Below are positions 1 to 8,911 of a stretch of DNA of 64,000 bases, in pieces. Source of the DNA: Candidatus Kosakonia sp. 282A-S69 (GTDB lineage: Bacteria > Pseudomonadota > Gammaproteobacteria > Enterobacterales > Enterobacteriaceae); the NCBI RefSeq assembly GCF_029433855.1, contig NZ_JAROAU010000003.1:926729-990728 (forward strand), written 5' to 3'. The notes beneath the pieces were generated by a model. The model was given only the letters and a program-made list of their open reading frames with translations. It had not been told where the DNA came from and did not search any database. A program made the translations under genes and the position numbers. The stretch's first letter is position 1. Each line of letters opens with the position of its first letter.

Positions 1-968
1 GCGGCGCCAGCGGTTATCTGCCGGAGCACACGCTGCCTGCTAAAGCGATGGCCTATGCCCAGGGCGCGGACTATCTGGAGCAGGATCTGGTGATGACCAA
101 AGACGATCGTTTAGTGGTGCTGCATGACCACTATCTCGATCGCGTCACCGATGTTGCCGAGCGCTTTCCCGATCGCGCCCGCAAAGATGGCCGCTACTAC
201 GCCATCGATTTCACACTGGATGAGATCCGCTCGCTGAAGTTTACCGAAGGGTTTGAGTTAAAGAACGGTAAGAAAGAGCAGGTTTTCCCTGGCCGTTTTC
301 CGATGGGCAAATCCGATTTCCGTATTCATACCTTTGAAGAGGAGATTGAGTTTGTGCAGGGGCTGAACCACTCCACCGGCAACGATATCGGTATCTACCC
401 GGAGATCAAAGCGCCCTGGTTCCACCATCAGGAAGGGAAGGATATTGCAAAGGCGACCCTTGAGGTGCTGAAGAAGTACGGCTACAGCAGCAAGAAGGAT
501 AAGGTCTATCTGCAGTGTTTCGATGCCGATGAGCTTAAGCGCATTAAGCGTGAGCTGGAGCCGCAGATGGGGATGGATCTCAATCTGGTGCAGCTGATTG
601 CCTACACCAAATGGAACGAGACCCAGCAGAAGCAGCCGGACGGTAAATGGGTCAATTACGACTATGACTGGATGCTGAAACCTGGCGCGATGAAGCAGAT
701 TGCGCAGTACGCGGAGGGTATTGGCCCCGATTACCATATGCTGGTGGCGGACGGCTCGAAGCCGGGCGACGTGAAGTTAACCGCGATGGTGAAAGAGGCG
801 CATGCCAGCCATTTGCAGGTGCATCCGTTTACGGTGCGCGCCGATCAGTTGCCGCCGTATGCCGCCGATGTGAATCAACTCTATGAGGTGTTGTATGACC
901 AGGCCGGGGTCGACGGATTGTTTACCGATTTCCCCGATAAAGCGGTGCAGTTTTTAAAGCGGAAATAA
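1..968 (+). CDS. glpQ: Glycerophosphodiester phosphodiesterase, periplasmic (5' end outside window)
   Basis: Hydrolyses glycerophosphodiesters to sn-glycerol 3-phosphate and an alcohol in the periplasm; the product is imported by GlpT. The window opens inside the gene: the frame is open from base 3 and the first visible residues read GASGYLPEHT, the start of the GDPD catalytic motif just after the expected HR. The acidic motif DYLEQDLVMTKD and the HDHYLDR histidine segment follow. About 321 residues are visible; the E. coli protein is 358, so the signal peptide and the first few dozen residues are missing. The ATG at 48 is internal, not a start. The C-terminal motif GVDGLFTDFPDKAV is intact. 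It would normally be the second gene of a glpTQ operon. Confidence 0.96.
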   Translation, partial: GASGYLPEHTLPAKAMAYAQGADYLEQDLVMTKDDRLVVLHDHYLDRVTDVAERFPDRARKDGRYYAIDFTLDEIRSLKFTEGFELKNGKKEQVFPGRFPMGKSDFRIHTFEEEIEFVQGLNHSTGNDIGIYPEIKAPWFHHQEGKDIAKATLEVLKKYGYSSKKDKVYLQCFDADELKRIKRELEPQMGMDLNLVQLIAYTKWNETQQKQPDGKWVNYDYDWMLKPGAMKQIAQYAEGIGPDYHMLVADGSKPGDVKLTAMVKEAHASHLQVHPFTVRADQLPPYAADVNQLYEVLYDQAGVDGLFTDFPDKAVQFLKRK

Positions 969-992
969 GAGCGGAACCCGATAAGCGAAGTG

Positions 993-1200
993 GCCTGATG
1001 GCGCTTCGCTTATCACTCCTGGGGAAAGGATGAGTGTGCAGTCAGGGTGGAATTTTGCCTGATGGCGCTTCGCTTATCACTCCTGGGGGAAGGATGAGTG
1101 TGCAGTCTGGGTGGATATTTTGCCTGATGGCGCTTCGCTTATCAGGCCTACGGGTGAGTATGCAGTAATTGTAGGCCGGGTAAACGCTGTGCCACCCGGC
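993..1200. repeat. Tandem REP-derived repeat (BIME-like) between glpQ and yfaE
   Basis: A unit beginning GCCTGATGGCGCTTCGCTTA starts at 993, 1057 and 1122, so the period is 64-65 bp. The first two copies share a non-REP tail (CTCCTGGGG..AAGGATGAGTGTGCAGTC). The third becomes a normal REP end (TTATCAGGCCTACGG, to 1152) and is followed by an inverted REP-like arm at 1170-1200 (GTAGGCCGGGTAAACGC...CACCCGGC). The array fills the convergent gap between glpQ and yfaE. REP/BIME elements typically lie in transcribed intergenic regions and can stabilise mRNA 3' ends or bind gyrase or IHF; which applies here is unknown. Confidence 0.85.
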
Positions 1201-1205
1201 ATTTT

Positions 1206-1463
1206 TTACATCTCGATCTCAATATCGCCTTTCGCCCGGCAGCAGCAGGGCAAAATTTCCCCTTCGTTGATAAAGGCCAGCGGCTCGCTAATCCAGTCCA
1301 CCTGGCCTGCTACCAGCCGACAGCGGCAGGAGCCGCAGTAGCCTTCGCGGCACTGGTATTCAACTTCCACCTGCTGGGACTCCAGCGCCACCAGCAGGGA
1401 AGGGTGCTCTTCCTGGCAATGCACATGCGTGCCGGAAAGGCGGAGCGTAACCCGGCTCATCAC
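1206..1463 (-). CDS. yfaE: 2Fe-2S ferredoxin-like protein maintaining the NrdB diferric-tyrosyl cofactor
   Basis: Small [2Fe-2S] ferredoxin of 85 aa (E. coli YfaE 84 aa). It supplies electrons to assemble and regenerate the diiron-tyrosyl radical cofactor of NrdB. The plant-type cluster motif C-x4-C-x2-C is visible at residues 38, 43 and 46 ([10 protein letters not shown]), with the fourth ligand in the CCC run at 73-75. The ATG at 1463 overlaps the nrdB stop codon (ATGA), implying translational coupling. A second in-frame ATG at 1460 gives the 84-aa form and cannot be excluded. It is the last gene of nrdA-nrdB-yfaE, which fits its role as a dedicated partner of NrdB. Confidence 0.95.
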   Translation of the reverse strand: MMSRVTLRLSGTHVHCQEEHPSLLVALESQQVEVEYQCREGYCGSCRCRLVAGQVDWISEPLAFINEGEILPCCCRAKGDIEIEM

Positions 1464-2590
1464 AGCTGGAAGTTGCTCAGATCGTCGGTATCGACCTGTG
1501 AGTCGATCTGACCGACGAGATAGGAGCTCACTTCCACCTCCTGTGGCGCCACCTGCACGTTATCGGAGACCAGCCAGGTGTTGATCCACGGGATCGGGTT
1601 GGAGCGGGTCTGGAACGGCAGATCGAGGCCCACTGCCTGCATACGGATGTTAGTGATGTACTCAACATACTGGCAGAGGATATCTTTGTTCAGGCCAATC
1701 ATCGAGCCGCCGGAGAAGAGATACTCGGCCCACTCTTTCTCCTGCTGCGCGGCCTGGACAAAGAGGTCGTAGCACTCTTTTTTGCACTCTTCGGCAATCT
1801 CTGCCATCTCCGGATCGTCAGCGCCGGAACGCAGCAGGTTCAGCATATGCTGGGTGCCGGTCAGGTGTAGGGCTTCATCGCGAGCGATCAGACGGATGAT
1901 TTTGGCATTGCCTTCCATCAGTTCGCGCTCGGCGAAGGCGAAGGAGCAGGCGAAGCTGACATAGAAGCGAATCGCTTCCAGCGCGTTCACGCTCATCAGG
2001 CAGAGATAGAGCTTCTTCTTCAGCTCGCGCAGGCTGATGGTGATGGTTTTACCGTTCACGCTATGGGTGCCTTCACCCAGCAGATGCCAGTAGTTGGTCA
2101 TCTCAATCAGCTCGTCATAGAAGGAGGAGATCCCCTCCGCGCGCTTGAGAATCTGCTCATTGGTGACGATATCGTCAAACACCACCGCCGGATCGTTAAC
2201 GATATTGCGGATGATATGGGTGTAAGAGCGCGAGTGAATAGTTTCTGAAAACGCCCAGGTTTCTATCCACGTCTCCAGCTCCGGAATGGAGATCAGCGGC
2301 AGCAACGCGACGTTCGGGCTACGACCCTGAATCGAGTCCAGCAGCGTCTGGTACTTCAGGTTGCTGATAAAGATATGCTTTTCATGTTCCGGCAGAGCCT
2401 GGAAGTCGATGCGATCGCGGGAAACATCAACTTCTTCCGGACGCCAGAAGAAGGAGAGTTGCTTTTCGATCAGCTTTTCGAAGATGTCATATTTTTGCTG
2501 GTCGTAGCGCGCCACGTTCACCGGCTGGCCAAAGAACATCGGCTCGAGCAGCTGATCGTTTTTCTTCTGAGAAAAGGTGGTGTATGCCAT
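1460..2590 (-). CDS. nrdB: Ribonucleoside-diphosphate reductase class Ia, beta subunit
   Basis: The 376-aa beta subunit (same length as E. coli NrdB) generates the stable tyrosyl radical that is passed to NrdA to reduce NDPs to dNDPs. Seen: the WRPEEVD segment with the first Asp ligand near residue 85, then [20 protein letters not shown] carrying the Glu and His ligands and the radical tyrosine, then the later E...DEALH ligand helix. The C-terminal tail ending DDLSNFQL is the NrdA-docking peptide. Start ATG at 2590. It lies 51 bp downstream of nrdA, and that gap contains a terminator-like hairpin. The 3' end overlaps yfaE. Confidence 0.98.
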   Translation of the reverse strand: MAYTTFSQKKNDQLLEPMFFGQPVNVARYDQQKYDIFEKLIEKQLSFFWRPEEVDVSRDRIDFQALPEHEKHIFISNLKYQTLLDSIQGRSPNVALLPLISIPELETWIETWAFSETIHSRSYTHIIRNIVNDPAVVFDDIVTNEQILKRAEGISSFYDELIEMTNYWHLLGEGTHSVNGKTITISLRELKKKLYLCLMSVNALEAIRFYVSFACSFAFAERELMEGNAKIIRLIARDEALHLTGTQHMLNLLRSGADDPEMAEIAEECKKECYDLFVQAAQQEKEWAEYLFSGGSMIGLNKDILCQYVEYITNIRMQAVGLDLPFQTRSNPIPWINTWLVSDNVQVAPQEVEVSSYLVGQIDSQVDTDDLSNFQL

Positions 2591-2611
2591 GAATGTGAGT
2601 CCTGTCTTGCG

Positions 2612-2638
2612 AAAAAAAGGGCGGGTTTCCCCGCCCCT
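2612..2638 (-). terminator. Terminator-like hairpin between nrdA and nrdB
   Basis: Read on the minus strand, a 7-bp all-GC stem (2619-2625 with 2630-2636, loop of 4) is followed at once by seven T residues (2612-2618). This is the shape of an intrinsic terminator. It lies inside the operon, after the nrdA stop and before nrdB, so it would be an attenuator or 3'-end stabiliser rather than an operon end. Confidence 0.7.
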
Positions 2639-2641
2639 TAG

Positions 2642-4927
2642 TTAGATCTTACATGCGCCGCTTTCGCAGCCATCGTCCTGGATAGAAGGGACCAGGTCAT
2701 CCTGCGCATCTTCCGCGCCGTCGCGGGTGTTTTGATAGTAGAGCGTCTTCACACCAAACTTGTAGGCGGTCAGCAGGTCTTTCAGCAGCTGCTGCATCGG
2801 CACCTTGCCCGACGGGAAGCGAGTCGGATCGTAGTTGGTGTTTGCTGAAATCGACTGGTCGATGAACTTCTGCATAATGCCGACCAGTTGCAGGTAGCCA
2901 TCGTTGTTCGGCATCTCCCACAGCAGCTCGTAGGCATCTTTCAGCTCTTCATAATCCGGCACGACCTGGCGCAGGATGCCATCTTTCGATGCTTTGATGC
3001 TCACGTGGCCGCGCGGCGGCTCAATGCCGTTGGTGGCGTTAGAGATCTGCGACGAGGTTTCAGACGGCATCAGGGCAGAGAGCGTCGAGTTACGCAGGCC
3101 GTGCGTGGTGATATCGTCACGCAGCGCTTCCCAGTTGTAGTGCAGCGGCTCGCTGGTAATGCCATCGAGATCCTTTTTATAGGTGTCGATCGGCAGAATG
3201 CCTTTAGCGTAGGTGGTTTCGTTGAACCACGGGCAGGCACCTTGCTCTTTCGCCAGCTCGTTAGATGCTTTCAGCAGCCAGTACTGAATCGCTTCGAAGG
3301 TCTGATGCGTCAGGTTGTTGGCGCTGCCGTCAGAGTAGCGCTTGCCATTTTTCGCCAGCCAGTACGCGAAGTTGATCACGCCAATACCGAGGGTACGACG
3401 GCCCATCGCGCCACGTTTCGCGGCCGGGATCGGGTAGTCCTGGTAATCAAGCAGGGCGTCGAGTGCGCGCACGGCGAGCGTTGCCAGCTCTTCCAGCTCG
3501 TCGAGGTTCTTAATGGCGCCGAGGTTAAACGCGGAGAGCGTGCAGAGCGCGATCTCGCCGTTTTCATCGTTAACGTCTTCCAGCGGCTTGGTCGGCAGAG
3601 CGATCTCAAGGCACAGGTTGGATTGACGGACTGGCGCAACAGCCGGGTCAAACGGGCTGTGGGTGTTGCAGTGGTCGACGTTCTGAATGTAGATACGGCC
3701 GGTAGAGGCGCGTTCCTGCATCATCAGTGAGAAGAGGTCGACCGCTTTAATACGCTGTTTGCGGATAGAGTCATCTCTCTCGTACTGCGTGTACAGACGC
3801 TCGAACTCATCCTGATCGGCGAAGAAGGCGTCATACAGGCCCGGCACGTCGGACGGGCTGAACAGGGTGATATCTTCGCCCTTCAGCAGACGGGTATACA
3901 TCAGTTTGTTGATCTGTACGCCGTAGTCCATATGACGGACGCGGTTGCCTTCTACGCCGCGGTTGTTTTTCAGTACCAGCAGGCTTTCGACTTCCAGATG
4001 CCACATCGGGTAGAAGAGGGTCGCCGCGCCGCCGCGAACGCCGCCCTGCGAGCAGGATTTCACCGCCGTCTGGAAGTGTTTGTAGAACGGTACACAGCCG
4101 GTGTGGAATGCTTCGCCGCCGCGGATCGGGCTGCCCAGCGCACGGATGCGACCGGCGTTGATGCCAATACCAGCACGCTGGGAAACGTACTTCACAATCG
4201 CGCTGGAGGTGGCGTTAATCGAGTCCAGGCTGTCGCCGCACTCGATCAGTACGCAGGAGCTGAACTGACGCGTCGGGGTACGCACGCCGGACATGATCGG
4301 CGTCGGCAGCGAAATTTTGAAGGTTGAGACCGCGTCATAGAAACGCTTCACGTAGTCCAGACGGGTTTCGCGCGGGTAGTTAGAGAAGAGGCACGCGGCA
4401 ACCAGAATATAGAGGAACTGTGCACTCTCGTAGATCTCGCCGGTCACGCGGTTCTGTACAAGGTACTTCCCTTCCAGCTGCTTAACGGCCGCGTAGGAGA
4501 AGTTCATATCACGCCAGTGATCAATAAAGCCGTCCATCTGCTGGAACTCTTCTTCGCTGTAGTCTTCCAGCAGATGATGATCGTATTTACCCAGCGCAAC
4601 CATCTTCTTCACATGATCGAACAGCGCAGGCGGTTCGAACTGGCCATAGGCTTTCTTACGCAGGTGGAAAATCGCCAGGCGTGCGGCAAGATATTGATAG
4701 TCCGGCGCATCGCGGGAGATGAGATCCGCTGCGGCTTTGATAATGGTCTCGTGGATATCTGAGGTTTTGATACCGTCGTAAAACTGAATATGTGAACGCA
4801 GCTCCACCTGAGAGATGGAAACGTTGCTCAACCCTTCTGCGGCCCAATCCAGTACTCGATGAATTTTGTCGAGATTGATGCGCTCAGTGCCACCATCACG
4901 CTTTGTCACCAGCAGACTCTGATTCAT
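2642..4927 (-). CDS. nrdA: Ribonucleoside-diphosphate reductase class Ia, alpha subunit
   Basis: Catalytic and allosteric large subunit of aerobic ribonucleotide reductase. The ATG at 4927 gives 761 aa starting MNQSLLVTKRDGG, exactly the E. coli length; an upstream in-frame ATG at 4972 would add 15 unrelated residues and overlap a DnaA box. The N-terminal ATP-cone is about residues 5-95. The FSSCVLIECGDS segment carries the first active-site Cys, NQSLCLEIALP-like and CTLSAFNLGA segments follow, and the C-terminal CESGACKI holds the shuttle cysteine pair reduced by thioredoxin or glutaredoxin. First gene of nrdA-nrdB-yfaE, with a regulatory region at 4928-5051. In K-12 the autotransporter gene yfaL separates nrdA from ubiG; it is absent here. 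Confidence 0.98.
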   Translation of the reverse strand: MNQSLLVTKRDGGTERINLDKIHRVLDWAAEGLSNVSISQVELRSHIQFYDGIKTSDIHETIIKAAADLISRDAPDYQYLAARLAIFHLRKKAYGQFEPPALFDHVKKMVALGKYDHHLLEDYSEEEFQQMDGFIDHWRDMNFSYAAVKQLEGKYLVQNRVTGEIYESAQFLYILVAACLFSNYPRETRLDYVKRFYDAVSTFKISLPTPIMSGVRTPTRQFSSCVLIECGDSLDSINATSSAIVKYVSQRAGIGINAGRIRALGSPIRGGEAFHTGCVPFYKHFQTAVKSCSQGGVRGGAATLFYPMWHLEVESLLVLKNNRGVEGNRVRHMDYGVQINKLMYTRLLKGEDITLFSPSDVPGLYDAFFADQDEFERLYTQYERDDSIRKQRIKAVDLFSLMMQERASTGRIYIQNVDHCNTHSPFDPAVAPVRQSNLCLEIALPTKPLEDVNDENGEIALCTLSAFNLGAIKNLDELEELATLAVRALDALLDYQDYPIPAAKRGAMGRRTLGIGVINFAYWLAKNGKRYSDGSANNLTHQTFEAIQYWLLKASNELAKEQGACPWFNETTYAKGILPIDTYKKDLDGITSEPLHYNWEALRDDITTHGLRNSTLSALMPSETSSQISNATNGIEPPRGHVSIKASKDGILRQVVPDYEELKDAYELLWEMPNNDGYLQLVGIMQKFIDQSISANTNYDPTRFPSGKVPMQQLLKDLLTAYKFGVKTLYYQNTRDGAEDAQDDLVPSIQDDGCESGACKI

Positions 4928-4964
4928 TTGCTTACCTGTCCGTGAAATAAAAGTATCCCCCGTA

Positions 4965-5003
4965 TTATCCACAAATCAGCGCTGTGACTAACTCTGTGGA
5001 TAA
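4965..5003 (-). promoter_or_regulatory. Inverted pair of perfect DnaA boxes upstream of nrdA
   Basis: TTATCCACA occurs at 4965-4973 on the plus strand and again at 4995-5003 on the minus strand, facing each other across 21 bp. Both match the strongest DnaA consensus exactly. DnaA control of nrdAB is established in E. coli, where two boxes lie upstream of nrdA. The nearer box ends 38 bp before the nrdA ATG. Confidence 0.85.
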
Positions 5004-5051
5004 ATACTATATATAGGGGGTTTGCGATAAGAGAAACGCTATATGGTGAGT
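5004..5051 (-). promoter_or_regulatory. Candidate NrdR box pair upstream of nrdA
   Basis: The palindrome CTATATATAG (5007-5016) and a second, weaker copy CTATATGGTG (5039-5048) are 32 bp apart, about three helical turns. NrdR boxes of enterobacterial nrd promoters are paired AT-rich 16-mers with this spacing. The first box directly abuts the DnaA box at 4995-5003, so DnaA and NrdR could compete or cooperate. Identified by motif and spacing only. Confidence 0.65.
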
Positions 5052-5270
5052 ATTCTAGTAAGGATTCTTTTGAGTACAAGAGTTGATTTTGAGGTTAAGT
5101 TGAGGTTGCGAAAGCGTAATAAACGCTAAGTCCTCGCCGCATAAGGCTTGCAGAGGTTGTCAATAATCTGAAAAAAAAAATCAAATTTTGATCGAGTGCT
5201 GATTTCTTCATCGGCGGGGAAGATTGCGCGGTTTGCGACTGCGCAATCTTCATAACATTAAAGCATGACG
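5052..5270. other. Intergenic region between nrdA promoter and ubiG, with a strong stem-loop
   Basis: No gene seen. The clear structure is an 11-bp perfect inverted repeat, GAAGATTGCGC at 5219-5229 with GCGCAATCTTC at 5241-5251 around an 11-nt loop. It lies 19 bp beyond the ubiG stop, so it probably protects or ends the ubiG transcript, although no T-run follows on the minus strand. A run of ten A residues at 5171-5180 is also present. This is where K-12 carries yfaL; I see no remnant of it. Confidence 0.6.
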
Positions 5271-5999
5271 TTAGCGATTTTTTGCCGTTGTATGCAACAT
5301 GTAGTTAACATCAACCCCTGGCCCAAGGGTGAACTTATTGAGCAGCGGATTAAAGTGTAACCCGGTAATGTGACGCTCCTGTAACACCGTGTCGTCGATC
5401 CAGGTTAACAGCTCGGCAGGCTTGATAAACTTCTTCGCATCATGCGTGCCTTTCGGCACCATGCGCAGCACATACTCTGCGCCAATCACCGCCATCAGCC
5501 ACGCTTTACCGTTGCGGTTAATGGTCGAGAAAAAGACGTGGCCGCCGGGTTTCACAAGCTTAGCGCAGGCGTTGACCACCGATTGCGGGTCCGGCACGTG
5601 CTCCAGCATCTCCATACAGGTCACAACGTCATAACCCTGCGCATGCTTCCCGGCATGCTCTTCAACCGTCTCCTGGACGTAGTCCACCTGCACGCCCGAC
5701 TCCAGCGCGTGCAGACGCGCAACCTGCAGCGGCTCCGCGCCCATATCCAGCCCGGTAACCTGCGCCCCCTCTTTTGCCATGCTCTCGGCGAGAATGCCGC
5801 CGCCGCAGCCAACATCCAGCACGCGTTTGCCAAACAGGCCGCCGGCGTGTTCGGCGATATAGCCCAGGCGCAGTGGGTTAATACGGTGTAAAGGTTTAAA
5901 TTCGCCTTCTGTGTCCCACCAGCGTGAAGCGACGGCTTCAAACTTGGCGATTTCTGCATGATCAACGTTCTGAGTCACCGACGATTTTTCGGCATTCAT
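5271..5999 (-). CDS. ubiG: Ubiquinone O-methyltransferase (3-demethylubiquinol and 2-octaprenyl-6-hydroxyphenol)
   Basis: SAM-dependent O-methyltransferase carrying out both O-methylations of ubiquinone synthesis at the inner membrane. It has 242 aa (E. coli 240). SAM motif [14 protein letters not shown] lies near residues 60-72, the acidic loop GLDMGAEPL follows, and the post-motif segment [16 protein letters not shown] is typical of UbiG/Coq3. Start ATG at 5999, divergent from gyrA across 158 bp, the same arrangement as in E. coli. Confidence 0.97.
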   Translation of the reverse strand: MNAEKSSVTQNVDHAEIAKFEAVASRWWDTEGEFKPLHRINPLRLGYIAEHAGGLFGKRVLDVGCGGGILAESMAKEGAQVTGLDMGAEPLQVARLHALESGVQVDYVQETVEEHAGKHAQGYDVVTCMEMLEHVPDPQSVVNACAKLVKPGGHVFFSTINRNGKAWLMAVIGAEYVLRMVPKGTHDAKKFIKPAELLTWIDDTVLQERHITGLHFNPLLNKFTLGPGVDVNYMLHTTAKNR

Positions 6000-6083
6000 G
6001 GGCGCATTTACTCCTCTCTCAATAAGACCTGTGAGTATATCAGGCCGACGGCATGAATAAACCTTTGCCGGGGTGTTATAGGT

Positions 6084-6113
6084 TTACCTGTATCAAACCG
6101 GTTGTGTTATAAT
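6084..6113 (+). promoter_or_regulatory. gyrA promoter candidate
   Basis: A perfect -10 hexamer TATAAT at 6108-6113 is preceded by TTACCT at 6084-6089 as a weak -35 (18-bp spacer). The ATG of gyrA at 6158 leaves a leader of about 40 nt. gyrA promoters are activated by DNA relaxation and the discriminator matters; here TTGCGAC follows the -10. Confidence 0.65.
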
Positions 6114-6157
6114 TTGCGACCTTTGAATCCGGGATACAGTAGAGGGATAGCGGTTAG

Positions 6158-8797
6158 ATGAGCGACCTTGCGAGAGAAATTACACCGGTTAACATTGAGG
6201 AAGAGCTGAAGAGCTCCTATCTGGACTATGCGATGTCGGTCATTGTTGGCCGTGCGCTTCCGGATGTCCGAGATGGCCTGAAACCGGTTCACCGTCGCGT
6301 ACTTTACGCCATGAACGTATTGGGCAATGACTGGAATAAAGCCTACAAAAAATCTGCCCGTGTCGTTGGTGACGTAATCGGTAAGTACCATCCCCATGGT
6401 GATTCCGCGGTGTATGACACCATTGTTCGTATGGCACAGCCGTTTTCGCTGCGTTATATGCTGGTCGACGGCCAGGGGAACTTCGGTTCCATCGATGGCG
6501 ACTCCGCCGCGGCAATGCGTTATACGGAAATCCGCCTGGCGAAAATCGCCCATGAGCTGATGGCCGATCTGGAAAAAGAGACCGTCGATTACGTTGATAA
6601 CTACGACGGCACTGAGCGAATCCCAGATGTGATGCCAACCAAGATCCCGAACCTGCTGGTTAACGGCGCTTCCGGGATCGCCGTCGGTATGGCGACCAAC
6701 ATTCCGCCGCACAACCTGACGGAAGTGATCAACGGCTGCCTGGCCTATATCGATAATGAAGAGATCAGCGTTGAAGAGCTGATGACCCATATTCCGGGGC
6801 CGGACTTCCCGACCGCCGCGATCATCAATGGTCGTCGTGGGATCGAAGAAGCCTACCGCACTGGTCGCGGCAAAATCTATATTCGCGCCCGCGCGGAAGT
6901 GGAAACCGACGCTAAAAACGGCCGCGAAACCATCATCGTGCATGAAATTCCGTATCAGGTGAACAAAGCGCGTCTGATCGAGAAGATTGCCGAGCTGGTG
7001 AAAGAGAAACGCGTTGAAGGTATTAGCGCGCTGCGCGACGAGTCTGATAAAGACGGTATGCGCATCGTGATTGAAGTGAAGCGCGATGCCGTCGGCGAAG
7101 TGGTGCTGAACAACCTCTACTCCCAGACGCAGCTGCAGGTCTCCTTCGGTATCAACATGGTTGCGCTGCACCATGGCCAGCCGAAGATCATGCCGCTGAA
7201 AGATATTCTGGCCGCGTTTGTGCGCCACCGCCGTGAAGTGGTGACGCGCCGTACGATTTTTGAACTGCGTAAAGCCCGTGACCGTGCGCATATCCTTGAA
7301 GCGCTGGCCGTTGCGCTGGCGAACATCGACCCGATCATTGAACTGATCCGCCGCGCGCCGACGCCGGCCGAAGCGAAAGCGGGCCTCGTCGCGCAGCCGT
7401 GGGATCTGGGCAACGTTTCTGCGATGCTGGAGCGTGCCGGCGATGACGCCGCGCGTCCTGAGTGGCTGGAGCCGGAGTTCGGCATTCGTGACGGTAAATA
7501 TTACCTGACCGAACAGCAGGCACAGGCGATCCTGGATCTGCGTCTGCAGAAACTGACCGGCCTTGAGCATGAAAAACTGCTCGAAGAGTATAAAGAGCTG
7601 CTGGAGCAGATCGCCGAATTGCTGCACATCCTCGGCAGCGCTGAGCGCCTGATGGAAGTGATTCGCGAAGAGCTTGAGCTGGTTCGCGAGCAGTTTGGCG
7701 ACGAACGCCGCACCGAAATTACCGCTAACAGCGCAGATATCAACATCGAAGACCTGATCAACCAGGAAGATGTTGTGGTGACGCTGTCGCATCAGGGCTA
7801 TGTGAAGTATCAGCCGCTGACCGATTACGAAGCGCAGCGTCGCGGCGGGAAAGGGAAATCTGCCGCGCGTATTAAAGAAGAGGACTTTATTGACCGTCTG
7901 CTGGTGGCCAACACCCACGACACGATCCTCTGCTTCTCCAGCCGTGGCCGTCTCTACTGGATGAAGGTTTACCAGCTGCCGGAAGCGAGCCGTGGCGCGC
8001 GCGGTCGTCCGATCGTTAACCTGCTGCCGCTTGAGCCGAATGAGCGCATTACCGCCATTCTGCCGGTACGTGAATATGAAGAGGGCGTGAACGTCTTTAT
8101 GGCGACCGCCAGCGGTACCGTGAAGAAAACCGCGCTCACCGAGTTCAGCCGTCCGCGCTCTGCCGGTATTATTGCCGTCAACCTGAACGAAGGCGATGAG
8201 CTGATTGGCGTTAACCTCACCGACGGTAGCGACGACGTGATGCTCTTCTCCGCCGCCGGGAAAGTGGTGCGCTTTAAAGAGAGCGCCGTGCGTGCGATGG
8301 GCCGTACCGCGACTGGTGTGCGCGGTATTCGCCTGGCGGAAAACGACAGCGTGGTATCGCTGATCGTGCCGCGCGGTGAAGGCGCAATCCTGACGGTGAC
8401 GCAGAACGGTTACGGTAAACGTACCGCGGAGACCGAGTACCCGACCAAATCCCGTGGTACGCAGGGCGTTATCTCTATCAAGGTGACCGAACGTAACGGT
8501 TCAGTGGTGGGCGCAGTGCAGGTGGATGATTGCGATCAGATCATGATGATCACCGATGCGGGTACGCTGGTGCGTACGCGCGTGTCGGAGATCAGCGTTG
8601 TGGGTCGTAACACCCAGGGCGTGATCCTGATCCGCACCGCAGAGGATGAAAACGTGGTGGGTCTGCAGCGTGTCGCTGAGCCGGTGGATGATGAAGAGCT
8701 TGACTCCATCGACGGCAGCGTTGCGGAAGGCGATGAGGACATCGCGCCGGAAGTCGACAGTGACGACGACGCGGCGGACGACGAAGACGCCGAGTAA
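6158..8797 (+). CDS. gyrA: DNA gyrase subunit A
   Basis: Breakage-reunion subunit of gyrase, forming A2B2 with GyrB to introduce negative supercoils. It has 879 aa (E. coli 875). The N-terminal winged-helix/tower domain contains the quinolone-resistance region with Ser83 (TCC, 6404-6406) and Asp87 (GAC, 6416-6418). The catalytic Tyr122 lies in AAAMRYTEI. The C-terminal beta-pinwheel begins after about residue 530 and carries the GyrA box QRRGGKG. The tail is strongly acidic (runs of D/E to the end). ATG at 6158 preceded by AGAGGG. Followed by an intrinsic terminator. Confidence 0.99.
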   Translation: MSDLAREITPVNIEEELKSSYLDYAMSVIVGRALPDVRDGLKPVHRRVLYAMNVLGNDWNKAYKKSARVVGDVIGKYHPHGDSAVYDTIVRMAQPFSLRYMLVDGQGNFGSIDGDSAAAMRYTEIRLAKIAHELMADLEKETVDYVDNYDGTERIPDVMPTKIPNLLVNGASGIAVGMATNIPPHNLTEVINGCLAYIDNEEISVEELMTHIPGPDFPTAAIINGRRGIEEAYRTGRGKIYIRARAEVETDAKNGRETIIVHEIPYQVNKARLIEKIAELVKEKRVEGISALRDESDKDGMRIVIEVKRDAVGEVVLNNLYSQTQLQVSFGINMVALHHGQPKIMPLKDILAAFVRHRREVVTRRTIFELRKARDRAHILEALAVALANIDPIIELIRRAPTPAEAKAGLVAQPWDLGNVSAMLERAGDDAARPEWLEPEFGIRDGKYYLTEQQAQAILDLRLQKLTGLEHEKLLEEYKELLEQIAELLHILGSAERLMEVIREELELVREQFGDERRTEITANSADINIEDLINQEDVVVTLSHQGYVKYQPLTDYEAQRRGGKGKSAARIKEEDFIDRLLVANTHDTILCFSSRGRLYWMKVYQLPEASRGARGRPIVNLLPLEPNERITAILPVREYEEGVNVFMATASGTVKKTALTEFSRPRSAGIIAVNLNEGDELIGVNLTDGSDDVMLFSAAGKVVRFKESAVRAMGRTATGVRGIRLAENDSVVSLIVPRGEGAILTVTQNGYGKRTAETEYPTKSRGTQGVISIKVTERNGSVVGAVQVDDCDQIMMITDAGTLVRTRVSEISVVGRNTQGVILIRTAEDENVVGLQRVAEPVDDEELDSIDGSVAEGDEDIAPEVDSDDDAADDEDAE

Positions 8798-8805
8798 CGC
8801 GTTAC

Positions 8806-8831
8806 AAAGGGCCGGGTTTCCGGCCCTTTTT
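8806..8831 (+). terminator. gyrA terminator
   Basis: Ten-bp stem AAAGGGCCGG / CCGGCCCTTT (8806-8815, 8820-8829) with loop GTTT, continuing into T residues. It lies 8 bp after the gyrA stop. Confidence 0.9.
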
Positions 8832-8911
8832 CATTGCCTTGCGGCATCTGCGATTTATCGCTACTTTAAGCACACTCTTTTTTAACTTCCTTGTGGCGGA
8901 GTTTCCCCAGG

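Noticed and set aside
993-1200. Possible CRISPR array
   Set aside because: Repeats of 64-65 bp with nearly identical 'spacers' and REP-type dyads; no cas genes nearby.
2888-3730. Open frame of about 280 codons opposite nrdA
   Set aside because: Antisense to conserved nrdA sequence; composition is rich in R, V, A and Q with no family features.
4928-4972. Longer NrdA with 15 extra N-terminal residues
   Set aside because: The added residues lie in the promoter next to a DnaA box; the 761-aa start has the correct length and a better ribosome site.
6107-7918. Long open frame (about 600 codons) on the strand opposite gyrA
   Set aside because: It lies fully antisense to a clear gyrA, has no ribosome site or recognisable domain, and reads as a shadow of GC-rich codon use.
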